A stretch of DNA of 64,000 nucleotides from Bacillus sp. 491mf (GCF_900112415.1 NZ_FOLV01000006.1:106087-170086); one strand, 5' to 3'. Shown: positions 27,558 through 36,982, numbered from the stretch's first letter. Notes: generated by a model not told the origin, from the letters alone. Numbers and translations are program-made.

Positions 27558-27932
27558 ACATCTGCCTAAAAATTAATAAAGTTTAATACGGAGTAGCGTT
27601 ACATCACCATCAAGCTAAGAAAATAGACCGACCCCAAAACGAAAAAATGTGTTTTTTTGTTTCAATTTAAGCACAACTTCAATTATGCTTCTCAGATAGT
27701 AATAAAATTGCAAGAATCTATCGATGGGATTAATGTGGCAAGGGTGTCTAAATCTATTTTATTATGCCATTCACAAGTTGATGAGTACTATAATTCGCTA
27801 TTAGGCATTGTACATTAAGAAATATAGGAGTATGTTTAGGTTTAATTGACCTAGACATACTCCTAATCCTTTTTCCTCATTTGCCAATCTGTTTATATTT
27901 TTTTCAAACTTTGCAACAGAGCCTAATTTTGT
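27558..27932. other. Worn intergenic DNA with gene and IS debris
   Basis: Around 27609 the sequence CATCACCATCAAGCTAAGAAA resembles IS231-type (IS4 family) ends as I remember them, at low confidence. From about 27690 to 27817 an open stretch without ATG ends in SILLCHSQVDEYYNSLLGIVH and a stop. Its S-x-x-x-D spacing recalls Spo0E-like phosphatases but is too short to claim. A hairpin at 27825-27865 follows. Confidence 0.3.
27825..27865. terminator. Strong hairpin terminator
   Basis: TAGGAGTATGT and ACATACTCCTA, with inner TAGG/CCTA, are followed by ATCCTTTTT. It ends transcription from either side. Confidence 0.75.
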
Positions 27933-28202
27933 CTATTCGTTTCGAATTGCTGCTGCAACCCCAGAAATCACTAATGAAATTACAGGGAATATAATATTCC
28001 AAGAGGACAAAAAAAATCCATTTTCAGGATAATAGTGTTTGAAATACCAAATTTCATATAAAGCATTTAAAAATAATGTTATTAAAGGGCCAATAAATAT
28101 CTTTTTTACAAGAACAGATGCTAAAACACCTAATCCAATGACTATCAGTGGAATAATGACCAACTTCATAATAAAAGGGTCTATTGGCTCAATAACTTCC
28201 AT
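27933..28202 (-). CDS. DUF2651-like (YbeF-type) membrane protein
   Basis: The 89-residue protein has three membrane helices (about 11-30, 33-52 and 63-85), reading MEVIEPIDPFIMKLVIIPLIV at the start and SSWNIIFPVISLVISGVAAAIRNE at the end. The ATG at 28202 is preferred because AGAAGGA lies 4 nt upstream; the frame extends to 28244 without a site. The size and the PENGFFLSSWNI segment fit DUF2651. The function is unknown. Confidence 0.65.
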   Translation of the reverse strand: MEVIEPIDPFIMKLVIIPLIVIGLGVLASVLVKKIFIGPLITLFLNALYEIWYFKHYYPENGFFLSSWNIIFPVISLVISGVAAAIRNE

Positions 28203-28318
28203 AATATCCTTCTTTCCATTTATTAACGTTATGTTGTAATACATTATTTGTATTTATAACGCTACAACTTCCTTTAATTATATTTATTAAGTAGTAGATG
28301 ATATGAGTTTAGAAAAAA

Positions 28319-28702
28319 CTAATTGATATAAAATGAATCATGAGATACTGACATTAAATAATAGAAAATAGCCCCTAATATTCCAGTAGTAAAAATAATA
28401 AATCCCATATTGCGTATGCTTTTAATTTTTGCCTGTAGTCCATTGAATCCTGCTAATAACCCTGTTAAAGAGAATAGGATCCAGTATAGAATGGTTGGAA
28501 TAGAAATAATTTTTTCTCCATCAATCCCCATACCCCAAAAAACAAAAGGTAGCACAACAAAGGAAAGAGTAAGTAATCCCATTATAACCGAGAATAATTT
28601 ACGATATTTAATCCCTGTAACAATTAGGAAAATCCCACCAAAAATTCCACATAATACGAGAATAGGCATAAAGAAAATCCAAAGTAGACTCAAGATGTAC
28701 AT
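28319..28702 (-). CDS. Four-helix membrane protein of unknown function
   Basis: The 127 residues are almost entirely hydrophobic, with four membrane spans (about 4-28, 38-58, 68-88, 97-118) separated by short charged loops. AGAAGGAG precedes the ATG. I do not recognise the family. It is co-directional with the DUF2651 gene 117 bp downstream, and the two may form a unit. Confidence 0.7.
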   Translation of the reverse strand: MYILSLLWIFFMPILVLCGIFGGIFLIVTGIKYRKLFSVIMGLLTLSFVVLPFVFWGMGIDGEKIISIPTILYWILFSLTGLLAGFNGLQAKIKSIRNMGFIIFTTGILGAIFYYLMSVSHDSFYIN

Positions 28703-29121
28703 ATATAATCTCCTTCTAGTTGATAAATTGTATTTCGAAAATTGTTAAATGATACATAATAATAAGACAAAGCCCTGCATCCTACTTCATAGGAACAATA
28801 GGACTTTTTAATTGCATAACATAGTCCGTTTAAGAGCAAGAGTGGTGTTTCCACACCTTCCAACGTACAACAGGTTAATTGAGTGACAGATTATGCTACA
28901 TGTAATCATTACTGTACGCTCAAAGAAAGGGAAAACCCTCCTAATGTAGGTATGTTAGGAATGTACTTCATATGTAATTATTTATTTTTACATAATTCCA
29001 TTTACTTTTCATGTATCTTTAGCAGTTGTTTTTCCTATATCCCTAGCAAAAGTTTTTGGGATAAAATAAGCACATCCTAATAATAAGGTCAGAGTTAACA
29101 ACATTAATAAAATATTTTTAT
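28703..29121. other. Intergenic stretch with a possible coding remnant
   Basis: On the minus strand about 29122-29005 reads IDKNILLMLLTLTLLLGCAY...ARDIGKTTAKDT and then a stop: a hydrophobic tail without a start, out of frame with the XRE remnant next to it. The rest (28703-29000) shows nothing recognisable. Confidence 0.35.
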
Positions 29122-29264
29122 CTATGTATTCCCCTTCTCGATTTGAACAAGCTTTTTCTTTGAAATGCCGAGAACTTCATCCATTTTATCCTGCGTATAC
29201 CTTTTTCAGTACGAATTAACTTTATTTTCGTTGAAATGATTTCGATTATAAGCTCCTTATTCAC
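29122..29264 (-). pseudogene. Frameshifted XRE-type regulator remnant
   Basis: GTG at 29264 behind GAGGGGAA starts NKELIIEIISTKIKLIRTEKG. A one-base shift near 29200 then restores YTQDKMDEVLGISKKKLVQIEKG, a classic XRE helix-turn-helix, ending at a TAG soon after. The full-length protein would be much longer, so both the shift and the missing C-terminus mark it as dead. Confidence 0.7.
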
Positions 29265-29416
29265 TTCCCCTCGCCTAAAAAGTAACTTGCGTATTGTTCA
29301 GTGTAATTTTACACCATCATTGTTCCTTTTTCAACCCAATTTTTTCCTAGACCTTAAAAAATCGACGGTCACCTAATGTTTTAATTTTTGTACATATCAT
29401 CTTCTAACGAAAACAC

Positions 29417-29474
29417 CCCCTGTTAATTACAAACAACATAATGTAGCGCAGAAATTTTTTATAATTAACAGGGG
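29417..29474. repeat. 13-bp perfect inverted repeat with 32-bp loop
   Basis: CCCCTGTTAATTA (29417-29429) and TAATTAACAGGGG (29462-29474) lie about 135 bp upstream of the carboxypeptidase frame. It could be an operator, a terminator for leftward transcripts or a small mobile-element scar. Confidence 0.5.
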
Positions 29475-29607
29475 TGGAATTTTGTAGTGGAATATAAATA
29501 ATTTCTGTTAAAATTACATATATTGGATGTTTTTTGAGTCTAATCAATGTCTATACTACATACGTAAATTATTTTCTGTATCAAAAATGTAATTAGGAGA
29601 TGAATAT

Positions 29608-30930
29608 ATGAATTTATATTCTGTTCGTATACGTGGTAATTCACACGAAAAATTACTCTTGTTAAAAAAATTCAATTTAGATTTACAATATCGTGTAGCG
29701 AAGAAAATAGACACGGATTCCTATGAAGTCCCCGGAATTCTAACAGATAATCAAATTGATAAAGTCAAACAGGCTGGTTATCACATATAAGTTATTGATG
29801 ATTTGAATACCATTACCAAGGACAGAAAAAAAGAAATATCTTCTGGCAATCGATTTGCTACTTCTAATCTCATGTCAGAAGCGGAAACAGTTCGTGGAGG
29901 CTATATGACAGTAGACGAGATAGAAACTGTACTCAAACAACTAGCCAACCAATTTCCAAACTTAGTAACCTTGATTAAACTTCCTAATCAAACATGGGAA
30001 GGACGTACTTCACATGCTATATGTTTAAAAGCTGGAACCAATTCAAATAGAACGGGAGTTTTGTTTACAGGTAGTGTGCACGCCAGAGAATGGGGCGGTT
30101 CCGATATATGTATCAACTTTTTACGGCAGTTAATTACAGCTTATCAATCTCACACTCCACTTACCTTTGGGAACAAAACATATACATTTGACCAAATTCG
30201 TAATTTTATGGAGAAACTTGACATTTTTGTATTTCCTGATGTAAACCCAGATGGGAAAAATTATTCACAGACAGCAGAGACAATGTGGCGAAAAAATCGA
30301 AATCCAAATACAAGTACAGGTGGTCAGAATTTCGGAGTAGATATCAATCGGAACTTTGATTTTCTCTGGAATAGTGGAATCGGAACATCGAATGATCCAG
30401 CAAAAGAGATTTATAAAGGCACAGTACCTTTTTCGGAACCTGAAACAAAAAATGTGAAGTATCTCTTAGATACTTACCCTAATATTCAATATTATGTGGA
30501 TATCCATAGTCATGGGGGAATGATATTATGTCCTTAGGGTGACGATGATAATCAAGAAACGGATCCGAACCAAAACTTCCATAATCCAATTTTTGACGGA
30601 AAACGTGGAATAGCAAACGATACAGAGTATCGAGAATATATATCTAGTATAGACCAAAATACTTTAGTCAATTTGGCCACACAAATGAATAACGCTCTTC
30701 ATGCTGTACGTGGTAAGTCTTATAATGTTCAACAAGGAATAGAACTATATGCAACGTCAGCAACTTCGGAAGATTACGCCTATAGTCGTCATATTATTGA
30801 TTCAAATAAAAGTAAAGTTTATGCTTTTACAATAGAATTTGGTCAAGAATTTATCCCACCCTACGAGGAAATGTTACTCATTATAAAAGATGTAAATGCT
30901 GCAATGACAGAGCTTTGTTACACTATCTAA
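29608..30930 (+). pseudogene. M14 zinc carboxypeptidase with two in-frame stops
   Basis: One uninterrupted frame of 441 codons is broken only by TAA at 29788-29790 (after AGYHI) and TAG at 30535-30537 (after MILCP). The second replaces what is most simply a Trp codon (LCP-W-GDDDN). Zinc ligands in SVHAREWGG and YVDIHSHGG and the catalytic Glu in FTIEFGQE are intact. The start has TAGGAG. Residues 1-60 look like a prosegment with no signal peptide. Absence of frameshifts suggests recent loss. Hairpins at 31089 and 31182 follow. Confidence 0.85.
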
Positions 30931-31088
30931 AATAACGCATAAATAAACAAAGAGAAGATTCAACAAAATGTAAATACTTGTTGCGTGATTTGGTTTCATT
31001 GCTACACAGACCCCAATACTCAATTTAAAGTATATTGATATTTCATGTTTTTAGATACTTTTTTAGTGTTGAATTCTATCTAATAGGT

Positions 31089-31118
31089 CCCATAAACGAA
31101 CGTTTATGGGGCTTTATT
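31089..31118 (+). terminator. Terminator downstream of the carboxypeptidase
   Basis: CCCATAAACG-AA-CGTTTATGGG followed by GCTTTATTTA. Confidence 0.75.
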
Positions 31119-31181
31119 TACTTATATCCAAATAAAGAAAAATACAATGCAAATTCAGTTTCAAAATCATCCTCAAAGAAT

Positions 31182-31225
31182 AAGGGGCCAAACATATTAT
31201 GCATAAATAATATGCTGGACCCCTT
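31182..31225. terminator. Long imperfect hairpin
   Basis: AAGGGGCCAAACATATTAT pairs with ATAATATGCTGGACCCCTT with two mismatched pairs and is followed by TATATTTTAAG. It is probably a terminator and perhaps a repeat element. Confidence 0.5.
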
Positions 31226-31341
31226 ATATTTTAAGTTTTTTTGAATTTATGTCTTGATAATTTCAAAACAGTACATCTTTTTTATAACCGGTACGACTTT
31301 ATTTCAAATCCACAAAAATTGAAATACATATTATTAATTAC

Positions 31342-32109
31342 TTATACTCTCTTATAAACTTTCATTCCAAAAATATATGAAATTATTATGATTAGTACCA
31401 TCCAACCAATTGAAATCCATAAATCATTTCCAGCAGCATGTGATTGAAGTAGATTTCTTATTGCTTGAATAATTGGCGTCATTGGTTGATTTTCTGCGAA
31501 GAGACGAACTAACTTTGGCATTCCATCGACAGGCACAAATGCAGAACTGACAAAAAGCATCATCAGTAAGATGTAAGAGAAGGAACTGGCTCCTTCAATA
31601 CTTCCGGCGGCCAACGCAAAAGGTACTGAAAGCCATGTTAATGTAAGAGAAAAAAGAATAATTAAAAATCCTACAAGAAGCCATTCAGAAAATGTCGCAT
31701 TACTTCTAAATCCAGCTAAAAAACCTACTATTAAAACTGCAATTATAGAAACTGACATAAAGATAACAGAAGCTAAAACGTGGCCACCTAATACGGATGA
31801 TTTTGATATAGGCATTGACTTAAATCTGTCAAACATCCCTGATGTTTTATCTAAGTTAATTCGTAATGAAGTATAAGCTGATCCGCTGGCAATCGTCATT
31901 AATAAGATTCCAGGAAGCACATAATTTATATAATCCTCTTGAGACACTCCTTGAATTTGGATGGCTCCTCCAAATATATAAACTATTCCTAATAACATCA
32001 TAACTGGCATAGCAATAACGGTAATAAGCGTGTCGATACTTCGCATATTATGTTTAATAATTCTATTGGCAAGTGCTAATGTATCTCCAAAACTCTGTAT
32101 GATTTGCAT
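31342..32109 (-). CDS. ABC-2 type transporter permease (DrrB/YadH-like)
   Basis: The 255-residue membrane subunit has six helices. It carries the ABC-2 signature region around GTTFSEWLLVGF...PFALAAGSIEGASSFSYILLMMLFVSSAFVPVDGMP. The ATG overlaps the ATPase stop (TAATG). It is the last gene of the PadR-DUF1048-ATPase-permease operon, a conserved layout for drug or antimicrobial export in Firmicutes. The substrate is unknown. Confidence 0.9.
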   Translation of the reverse strand: MQIIQSFGDTLALANRIIKHNMRSIDTLITVIAMPVMMLLGIVYIFGGAIQIQGVSQEDYINYVLPGILLMTIASGSAYTSLRINLDKTSGMFDRFKSMPISKSSVLGGHVLASVIFMSVSIIAVLIVGFLAGFRSNATFSEWLLVGFLIILFSLTLTWLSVPFALAAGSIEGASSFSYILLMMLFVSSAFVPVDGMPKLVRLFAENQPMTPIIQAIRNLLQSHAAGNDLWISIGWMVLIIIISYIFGMKVYKRV

Positions 32110-33032
32110 TATTTTCTTCCTTTCGTAAGGGTAATAAATACATCATCAAGGGTTGAGGTTATCATTTTGAAGGTCTTGAGTTCAATATTTTCAGTTGTGA
32201 GGGCATTTAATACGTTTAAAGTTGTTGTTATCTCCTCTGTTAAATCAATGGAAATCTCATAATCTACTCTTTTTACAGGAGAATATGATTCTAAAAGTTT
32301 TAAAGCTTTCTCAGCGTCTTGATTTCGATTAAATACAAGTAGTAATTTATCTGCTCCAGCAATACGTTTCATTTCATCTGGGGTCCCTCCTGCAACAATT
32401 TTACCTTCACGTAAAAAACCTATTTGATCGGCTAAATAATCTGCTTCCTCTAAATATTGGGTCGTTAAGAAAATTGTTTTCCCTTGCGACTTCATTTCTT
32501 TAATCGTATCCCAAAGATCCTGTCTGCTTTTAGGGTCCAATCCTGTGGTAGGTTCATCTAGAAAAATGAATTTTGGATTCCCAACTAAACTCATTGCTAA
32601 GTCAAGGCGGCGTCGCATTCCTCCTGAATACGTTGAAACTGCTTTATCTTTGGCTTCAGTCAGATCAAACTTATCTAACAGGCTTTCTACAGCTTTTTTA
32701 GGATTTTGTTCATGTCGCAGTTTTGCAATCAAATGAAGATTTTCATATCCAGTAAGAACACCGTCAACTGTGGTATTCTGTGAACTAAAACTAAATAACT
32801 TTTTTACCGCCATAGGATTGTCAGCAACATTAATATCATGAATGGTCACCTTGCCGCCATCACTATTAAGTAGCCCCGTAACAATTTTTAGTAGGGTACT
32901 TTTCCCAGCACCGTTCGCCCCTAATAAGGCATAAATGGAGCCTTGCTTCACAGTGATACTGACATTTTTTAAAACCTCATTCCCTTTAAAACTCTTTTTT
33001 ACATTTTTGATTTCAAGCACAGTTGGATTCAT
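32109..33032 (-). CDS. Daunorubicin-type ABC exporter ATPase (DrrA-like)
   Basis: The 307-residue protein has Walker A GANGAGKST, signature YSGGMRRRLDLAMSL, Walker B FIFLDEPTTGLDP and a switch region TTQYLEEADYLAD with Gln-Tyr in place of the usual Ser-His, as is normal for DrrA-like proteins. The C-terminal extension (residues 220-305) matches this subfamily. It is co-translated with the permease and preceded by DUF1048 and PadR genes. Confidence 0.92.
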   Translation of the reverse strand: MNPTVLEIKNVKKSFKGNEVLKNVSITVKQGSIYALLGANGAGKSTLLKIVTGLLNSDGGKVTIHDINVADNPMAVKKLFSFSSQNTTVDGVLTGYENLHLIAKLRHEQNPKKAVESLLDKFDLTEAKDKAVSTYSGGMRRRLDLAMSLVGNPKFIFLDEPTTGLDPKSRQDLWDTIKEMKSQGKTIFLTTQYLEEADYLADQIGFLREGKIVAGGTPDEMKRIAGADKLLLVFNRNQDAEKALKLLESYSPVKRVDYEISIDLTEEITTTLNVLNALTTENIELKTFKMITSTLDDVFITLTKGRK

Positions 33033-33043
33033 GGCTCGCTCCT

Positions 33044-33358
33044 TTATTCAATAGAATCTCTTAATTTCTTTCTTAATTTGTCAATCCATGTTTCTTCTGG
33101 AAACTCGGCTAGGAATGAGTCTGCAAATTCTGCTATATCATTTCCTACTACATCTCGTACGCTTAATCCATCACTGGCACTATTCTCGAACATCTCTAAT
33201 ATATTCTTTAATAGCTCCAACATGCCTGATCCCTTAGCAAAGTTCCACATATAATTTTCAATTGCTTTCATAGCCTTTTTGTATTCTCCAGGTAATTCAT
33301 TCACTCTTTTTTGATATGCACGAAATTCCCGTTTTTCTTTAATCATTTTTTTAATCAT
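33044..33358 (-). CDS. DUF1048 protein
   Basis: The 104-residue helical protein reads KREFRAYQKRVNELPGEYKKAMKAIENYMWNFAKGSG in its first half and DVVGNDIAEFADSFLAEFPEETWIDKLRKKL at the end. The family nearly always lies between a PadR regulator and an ABC exporter, as here. It overlaps the PadR stop by 8 bp and lies 11 bp before the ATPase. Its role is unknown. Confidence 0.85.
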   Translation of the reverse strand: MIKKMIKEKREFRAYQKRVNELPGEYKKAMKAIENYMWNFAKGSGMLELLKNILEMFENSASDGLSVRDVVGNDIAEFADSFLAEFPEETWIDKLRKKLRDSIE

Positions 33359-33680
33359 TTTTTTGCTCCTTTATTTCATTCATTTTTTCTTCTAAAAATG
33401 ACCAGCGTTGCCAAAAATCATTTAATTCTTGTTCTCCTTTCGCATTTAGTGTGTAGAATTTTCTCGCGGGTCCAAGCTCAGATTTTTTCTTCTCAATCTT
33501 CACGAGTCCTTTTTTCTCTATTCGAACAAGAATGGTATAGACAGTTCCTTCCACAATATCATCAAAACCTAACTCATTTAGATACCTAGTTATTTCATAC
33601 CCATAGGTTTCACCTGTTTGAATCTTTTGAAGTACAACTCCTTCAAGAACTCCCTTAAGCATTTCAGTTAAATCCTTCAT
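33351..33680 (-). CDS. PadR-family transcriptional repressor
   Basis: The protein of about 109 residues has the PadR winged helix (KGVLEGVVLQKIQTGETYGYEITRYLNELGFDDIVEGTVYTILVRIEKKGLV). A C-terminal dimerisation helix, GEQELNDFWQRWSFLEEKMNEI, follows. The ATG at 33680 follows GGAGGAAAT. It presumably autoregulates its operon through the palindrome over its own -10 box and is relieved when the exported compound binds. Confidence 0.9.
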   Translation of the reverse strand: MKDLTEMLKGVLEGVVLQKIQTGETYGYEITRYLNELGFDDIVEGTVYTILVRIEKKGLVKIEKKKSELGPARKFYTLNAKGEQELNDFWQRWSFLEEKMNEIKEQKND

Positions 33681-33717
33681 ATTTCCTCCTCGCATCTACT
33701 TAGCATTACTTAGTACT

Positions 33718-33751
33718 ACTATATAGTATTACGGAGTAGTTTATGTGTGAA
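33718..33751 (-). promoter_or_regulatory. PadR operon promoter and operator
   Basis: On the minus strand, TTCACA (33746-33751), 17 bp, then TACTAT (33723-33728) form a sigmaA promoter. The perfect palindrome ACTATATAGT (33718-33727) covers the -10 box, and AGTACT/AGTAATACT half-sites flank it. This is ideal for repression by PadR. Confidence 0.65.
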
Positions 33752-33796
33752 TTATTTTTTTAGTTATAATTAAAGTATGGAAGGAAGTGCAAAACT

Positions 33797-34500
33797 ATGG
33801 AATTCGAAACAGTTATGCAGGAGCTTGAAGCCCTCGGTAAGGAACGAAAAAAATATACATATCCAATGGTGCGCAGGAGCCGCTTTTTGGCGTAGCTACA
33901 GGTGCAATGAAACCAATCGCAAAGAAAATAAAAATAAATCAACGTTTAGCTGAAGAACTATATTCCACAGGTAACTATGATGCAATGTACTTTGCAGGCA
34001 TTATTGCAGACCCAAAAGCTATGAGTGAGTCGGATTTTGATCGTTGGATGGATGGGGCGTATTTTTATATGCTGTCTGATTTTGTGGTGGCAGTAACTTT
34101 AGCAGAATCAGATTTTGCACAAGACGTTGCTGATAAATGGATTGCAAGCGGTGACGAACTGAGAATGTCAGCCGGCTGGAGTTGCTACTGCTGGCTTTTA
34201 GGGAATCGCCTAGACAATGAATTTTCCGAAAGCAAAATTTCCAATATGGTTGAAATTGTGAAAAATACGATTCATGATTCGCCAGAACGAACGAAATCCG
34301 CTATGAATAATTTTCTATACACCGTAGGGATTTCATATTTGCCGCTACATGAAAAGGCAGTCGAGAGCGCAAAGGAAATAGGTACAGTAGAAGTAAAACG
34401 GGACAAGAAAAAAAGCAGTTTCCTAAATGCTTACGAAAGTATTCATAAAGAAATTGATAGAGGGCGGATTGGTTTCAAACGTAAATATGTAAGATGTTAA
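33797..34500 (+). pseudogene. DNA alkylation repair (AlkD-like HEAT) protein, frameshifted
   Basis: ATG at 33797 opens MEFETVMQELEALGKER, then a run of seven A (33847-33853) shifts the frame. The continuing frame reads KKIYISNGAQEPLFGVATGAMKPIAKKI and runs intact to 34500. The second part has the alpha-helical repeat pattern and conserved WSCYCWLLGNRLDNEF and DSPERTKSAMNNFLYTVGISYLPLH segments of the AlkD-like family. One base in the A-run would restore a protein of about 234 residues. The cause could be a true mutation, slippage or a sequencing error. Confidence 0.8.
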
Positions 34501-34503
34501 AAA

Positions 34504-34701
34504 TTAGCTTAGTATTGGGGTGTTGATCCAAGAAGGATTAACACTCTTTTTGTTGAAGTTACTGAACTGACGGGAAAATATTTTATTTAGATTGTCTTCG
34601 TTTGTTTCGTCACAATACCAAAGACTCGTCCATTTCTTCAGAGTGCGAACACAATATAATAAAAACATTCCATATGCGAGTATTAATGTTAACCAAACCA
34701 T
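34504..34701 (-). CDS. Possible small membrane protein
   Basis: The 65-residue frame has a strong AAGGAG site 7 nt before its ATG and one membrane helix (MVWLTLILAYGMFLLYCV), followed by a polar tail. Its 3' part runs through a hairpin at about 34514-34545 that also ends the AlkD-like gene, so the real protein may be shorter or decayed. I do not recognise it. Confidence 0.4.
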   Translation of the reverse strand: MVWLTLILAYGMFLLYCVRTLKKWTSLWYCDETNEDNLNKIFSRQFSNFNKKSVNPSWINTPILS

Positions 34702-35020
34702 GTGCTCACTCCTTATCTTTTAGTCGATTCTTATAATGTTAGTTTAACCCTTTTGTTTCAATGTAGAAATTCATTTCCCTTACATTTCATTATTGTAATT
34801 TAGTCCACCAACCTTGAATGTTTATTTTAATAAACCCACATTTATTATGTAAATTCTACATAATAAAAAGCACCTATTATCATAGGTACTTCAAGTTGAT
34901 ACATATGTAGCTGAGTAAATGAAAAGTCCATTTCAATCATATTTTTTGCCTTAGAGGCTTTTATTTTAAAATTACTTATCCAGTTTTTTTAAATATCTTT
35001 AGAAGAGTAAAAAACGTTAT
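34702..35020. other. Intergenic stretch
   Basis: No gene is seen. It contains the VanW-gene terminator (34868-34891) and AT-rich DNA. Confidence 0.5.
34868..34891 (-). terminator. Terminator of the VanW-family gene
   Basis: AAGCACCTA and TAGGTACTT form a stem, followed on the minus strand by TTTTTATT. Confidence 0.65.
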
Positions 35021-35845
35021 CTATAAAGAACCCACAATTTTCTGATTATCTACTTCATATTTTACTAAGCAATCATTTTCCATGACTAGCTCTTTGCCAA
35101 CTAAATTACCTGTGACACGATCAACTATTTTTTTATAAATTTTATTTTGCCTATATACTTGCCCATCTGCTTTTTTTACAAAACGATGATCTTCTTCGAC
35201 GATAGAATACTTATATGGAGGATACTGGGATGCTCTAATTTCTCCGTATATGTATTCTTCGTCAAGATGTAGATTAACTTGATAGGTAATATTTGAATTG
35301 TTTCTCAATTTAAGATCAATAATACCATTCATCAAAGTGGCACCTGTTCCAAATGGAATCACACGTCCATAGTCTGGGAATGGATCGAAACTATGACGAT
35401 ATCTTTCCACTGTTTCCAACTCTGAATGAAGAAACATCCAGTAGAGAAGATTTCCTAACTGACAGAGGCCTCCACCTATTCCCTTTATCGCTTCGCCATT
35501 CATTAAAATAATTCCTTCTTTATATCCAGCCTTTTCACTGGCATTTCCAACAAGATGCCAAAATGAAAATGTTTCTCCCGGTTTAATTACAACCTGATTT
35601 ATTTTGGAGATTGCTAGCTTCAGATTGGTAATTTTGTTATATTGCAGCTGCATATCCGTATCACCTAATTTTCTAATAAGCAAAGATTTATGTTTATAAA
35701 TCCTGTAAGGTAATGAATTTTGCTCAAATGTTTTTGAAAATTTATGACCTGCAAGACCGTCACTTATTTTTTTAAACAGCCTACGTTGTCTAATTCTAAT
35801 AGGAATTAAAAGCGGAAATCTTTGTGTTAATAATTTTCTTGCCAT
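35021..35845 (-). CDS. VanW family protein
   Basis: The protein has the VanW core VIKPGETFSFWHLVGNASEKAGYKEGIIL, then GIGGGLCQLGNLLYWMFLHSELETVERYRHSFDPFPDYGRVIPFGTGATL (residues 90-185). The cytosolic basic N-terminus has no signal peptide. A GGAG site lies 11 nt before the ATG at 35845; an ATG at 35869 is upstream of that site. VanW accompanies some glycopeptide resistance clusters, but most homologues, like this one, stand alone and have no proven activity. Confidence 0.85.
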   Translation of the reverse strand: MARKLLTQRFPLLIPIRIRQRRLFKKISDGLAGHKFSKTFEQNSLPYRIYKHKSLLIRKLGDTDMQLQYNKITNLKLAISKINQVVIKPGETFSFWHLVGNASEKAGYKEGIILMNGEAIKGIGGGLCQLGNLLYWMFLHSELETVERYRHSFDPFPDYGRVIPFGTGATLMNGIIDLKLRNNSNITYQVNLHLDEEYIYGEIRASQYPPYKYSIVEEDHRFVKKADGQVYRQNKIYKKIVDRVTGNLVGKELVMENDCLVKYEVDNQKIVGSL

Positions 35846-35950
35846 TGAGAGTAGAGCTCCTTTATACATTATTCATCTATTTATTAAATTCAAAGTTTGG
35901 ATATTCGTCTGCCCTTTTCGGCTGATAATCATAGAGAACAATTGGTGTAT

Positions 35951-36982
35951 CTATTTTAAAAATGTATCGCACATCCATTTATTAAACTTTTCCTTCTCTT
36001 CAAATTGTGGATAATGAGCTGATTTCTCAAAGGGAATAAATTCTTTTTTATCAGCTTCAACTATATCAAAATATTTTCTTGCTGCATTAGAGGAAGTCAT
36101 ATAATCATATTTACCCATGATAAAATAGCACGGTATTTCAAGTTTTGTTACTAATGTAGGTAATGGTTTATTTAAAACTTCCTTTAACAAACTGGTTTGC
36201 GAATAGGATACTCCATAGTTATAACGAATTACATCTAATAAGTTATACTCATTACTAAACAACATACCTATGTTATTACCATCAGGATTGTCAATAAGCC
36301 TTGAACCCCCACCATATTTGTTAACATAATTTCGCGGGGTAAATGTATCGCCATTTTTGATTTTTTCAGTTAACCCTTGTAAATATAAAACATCATCCGT
36401 ATTACCATTATTTTGAGCCTGATTAATGGTGTAGTTCAAACTGTCAATCTCGCTTTCTACGGTATCACTCATTTGTCCAATACCAATATATGCTTCAAAT
36501 TTTTCAGGAGCTTTATAAGCAGCTTGCATTCCAATATATGTACCATAAGAATGACCAATTAGAATTACCTTTTCTTTTCCAAATCGTTCCGATATATAAT
36601 CCGTCATGGCCAATAAGTCCTTCACCAGTAAGTCTGCTGAAAGATTAGAATAGTCCTCAAAAAAGTGATATGATTTTCCAAATGCTCTTTGATCGTAATT
36701 TACAACCGTAAAATTGTTTTCCAATAAGTCTTGGTACTTATCGGCATATGGTATTTCTGGACATCCAGGTCCTCCATGTACAAAAATAATAACTGGATTA
36801 TCCTTATCTTTGCCACGTATCATAATTTCATGACTACTTCCATTTATCTCTACTTGTTCTAATACACTTATACTGTTATTACCTTTTATATGTGAAGTCC
36901 ATGTTGGGAAAAAAAGTGCTATGATTAATACTGTTAAAACAATTAATCCGACAAATTTTATTAATTTTATTATACTTTTCAT
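35951..36982 (-). CDS. Membrane-anchored alpha/beta hydrolase (proline iminopeptidase-like)
   Basis: The 343-residue protein has an N-terminal signal anchor (FVGLIVLTVLIIALFF, residues 10-25). The alpha/beta-hydrolase domain has the oxyanion motif HGGPGCPE, the nucleophile elbow IGHSYGTYIG, the acidic residue in MGKYDYMTS and the catalytic His in KSAHYPQ. HGGPG is typical of S33 peptidases. It is probably an extracytoplasmic esterase or peptidase. Confidence 0.88.
   Translation of the reverse strand: MKSIIKLIKFVGLIVLTVLIIALFFPTWTSHIKGNNSISVLEQVEINGSSHEIMIRGKDKDNPVIIFVHGGPGCPEIPYADKYQDLLENNFTVVNYDQRAFGKSYHFFEDYSNLSADLLVKDLLAMTDYISERFGKEKVILIGHSYGTYIGMQAAYKAPEKFEAYIGIGQMSDTVESEIDSLNYTINQAQNNGNTDDVLYLQGLTEKIKNGDTFTPRNYVNKYGGGSRLIDNPDGNNIGMLFSNEYNLLDVIRYNYGVSYSQTSLLKEVLNKPLPTLVTKLEIPCYFIMGKYDYMTSSNAARKYFDIVEADKKEFIPFEKSAHYPQFEEKEKFNKWMCDTFLK

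Noticed and set aside
29608-30930. Selenocysteine or pyrrolysine recoding of the carboxypeptidase
   Set aside because: The stops are TAA and TAG, there is no suppressor tRNA or recoding machinery in sight, and other genes in the window show similar Trp-to-stop decay.
31035-31244. 69-codon plus-strand frame downstream of the carboxypeptidase
   Set aside because: It crosses two hairpin terminators and has no ribosome binding site.
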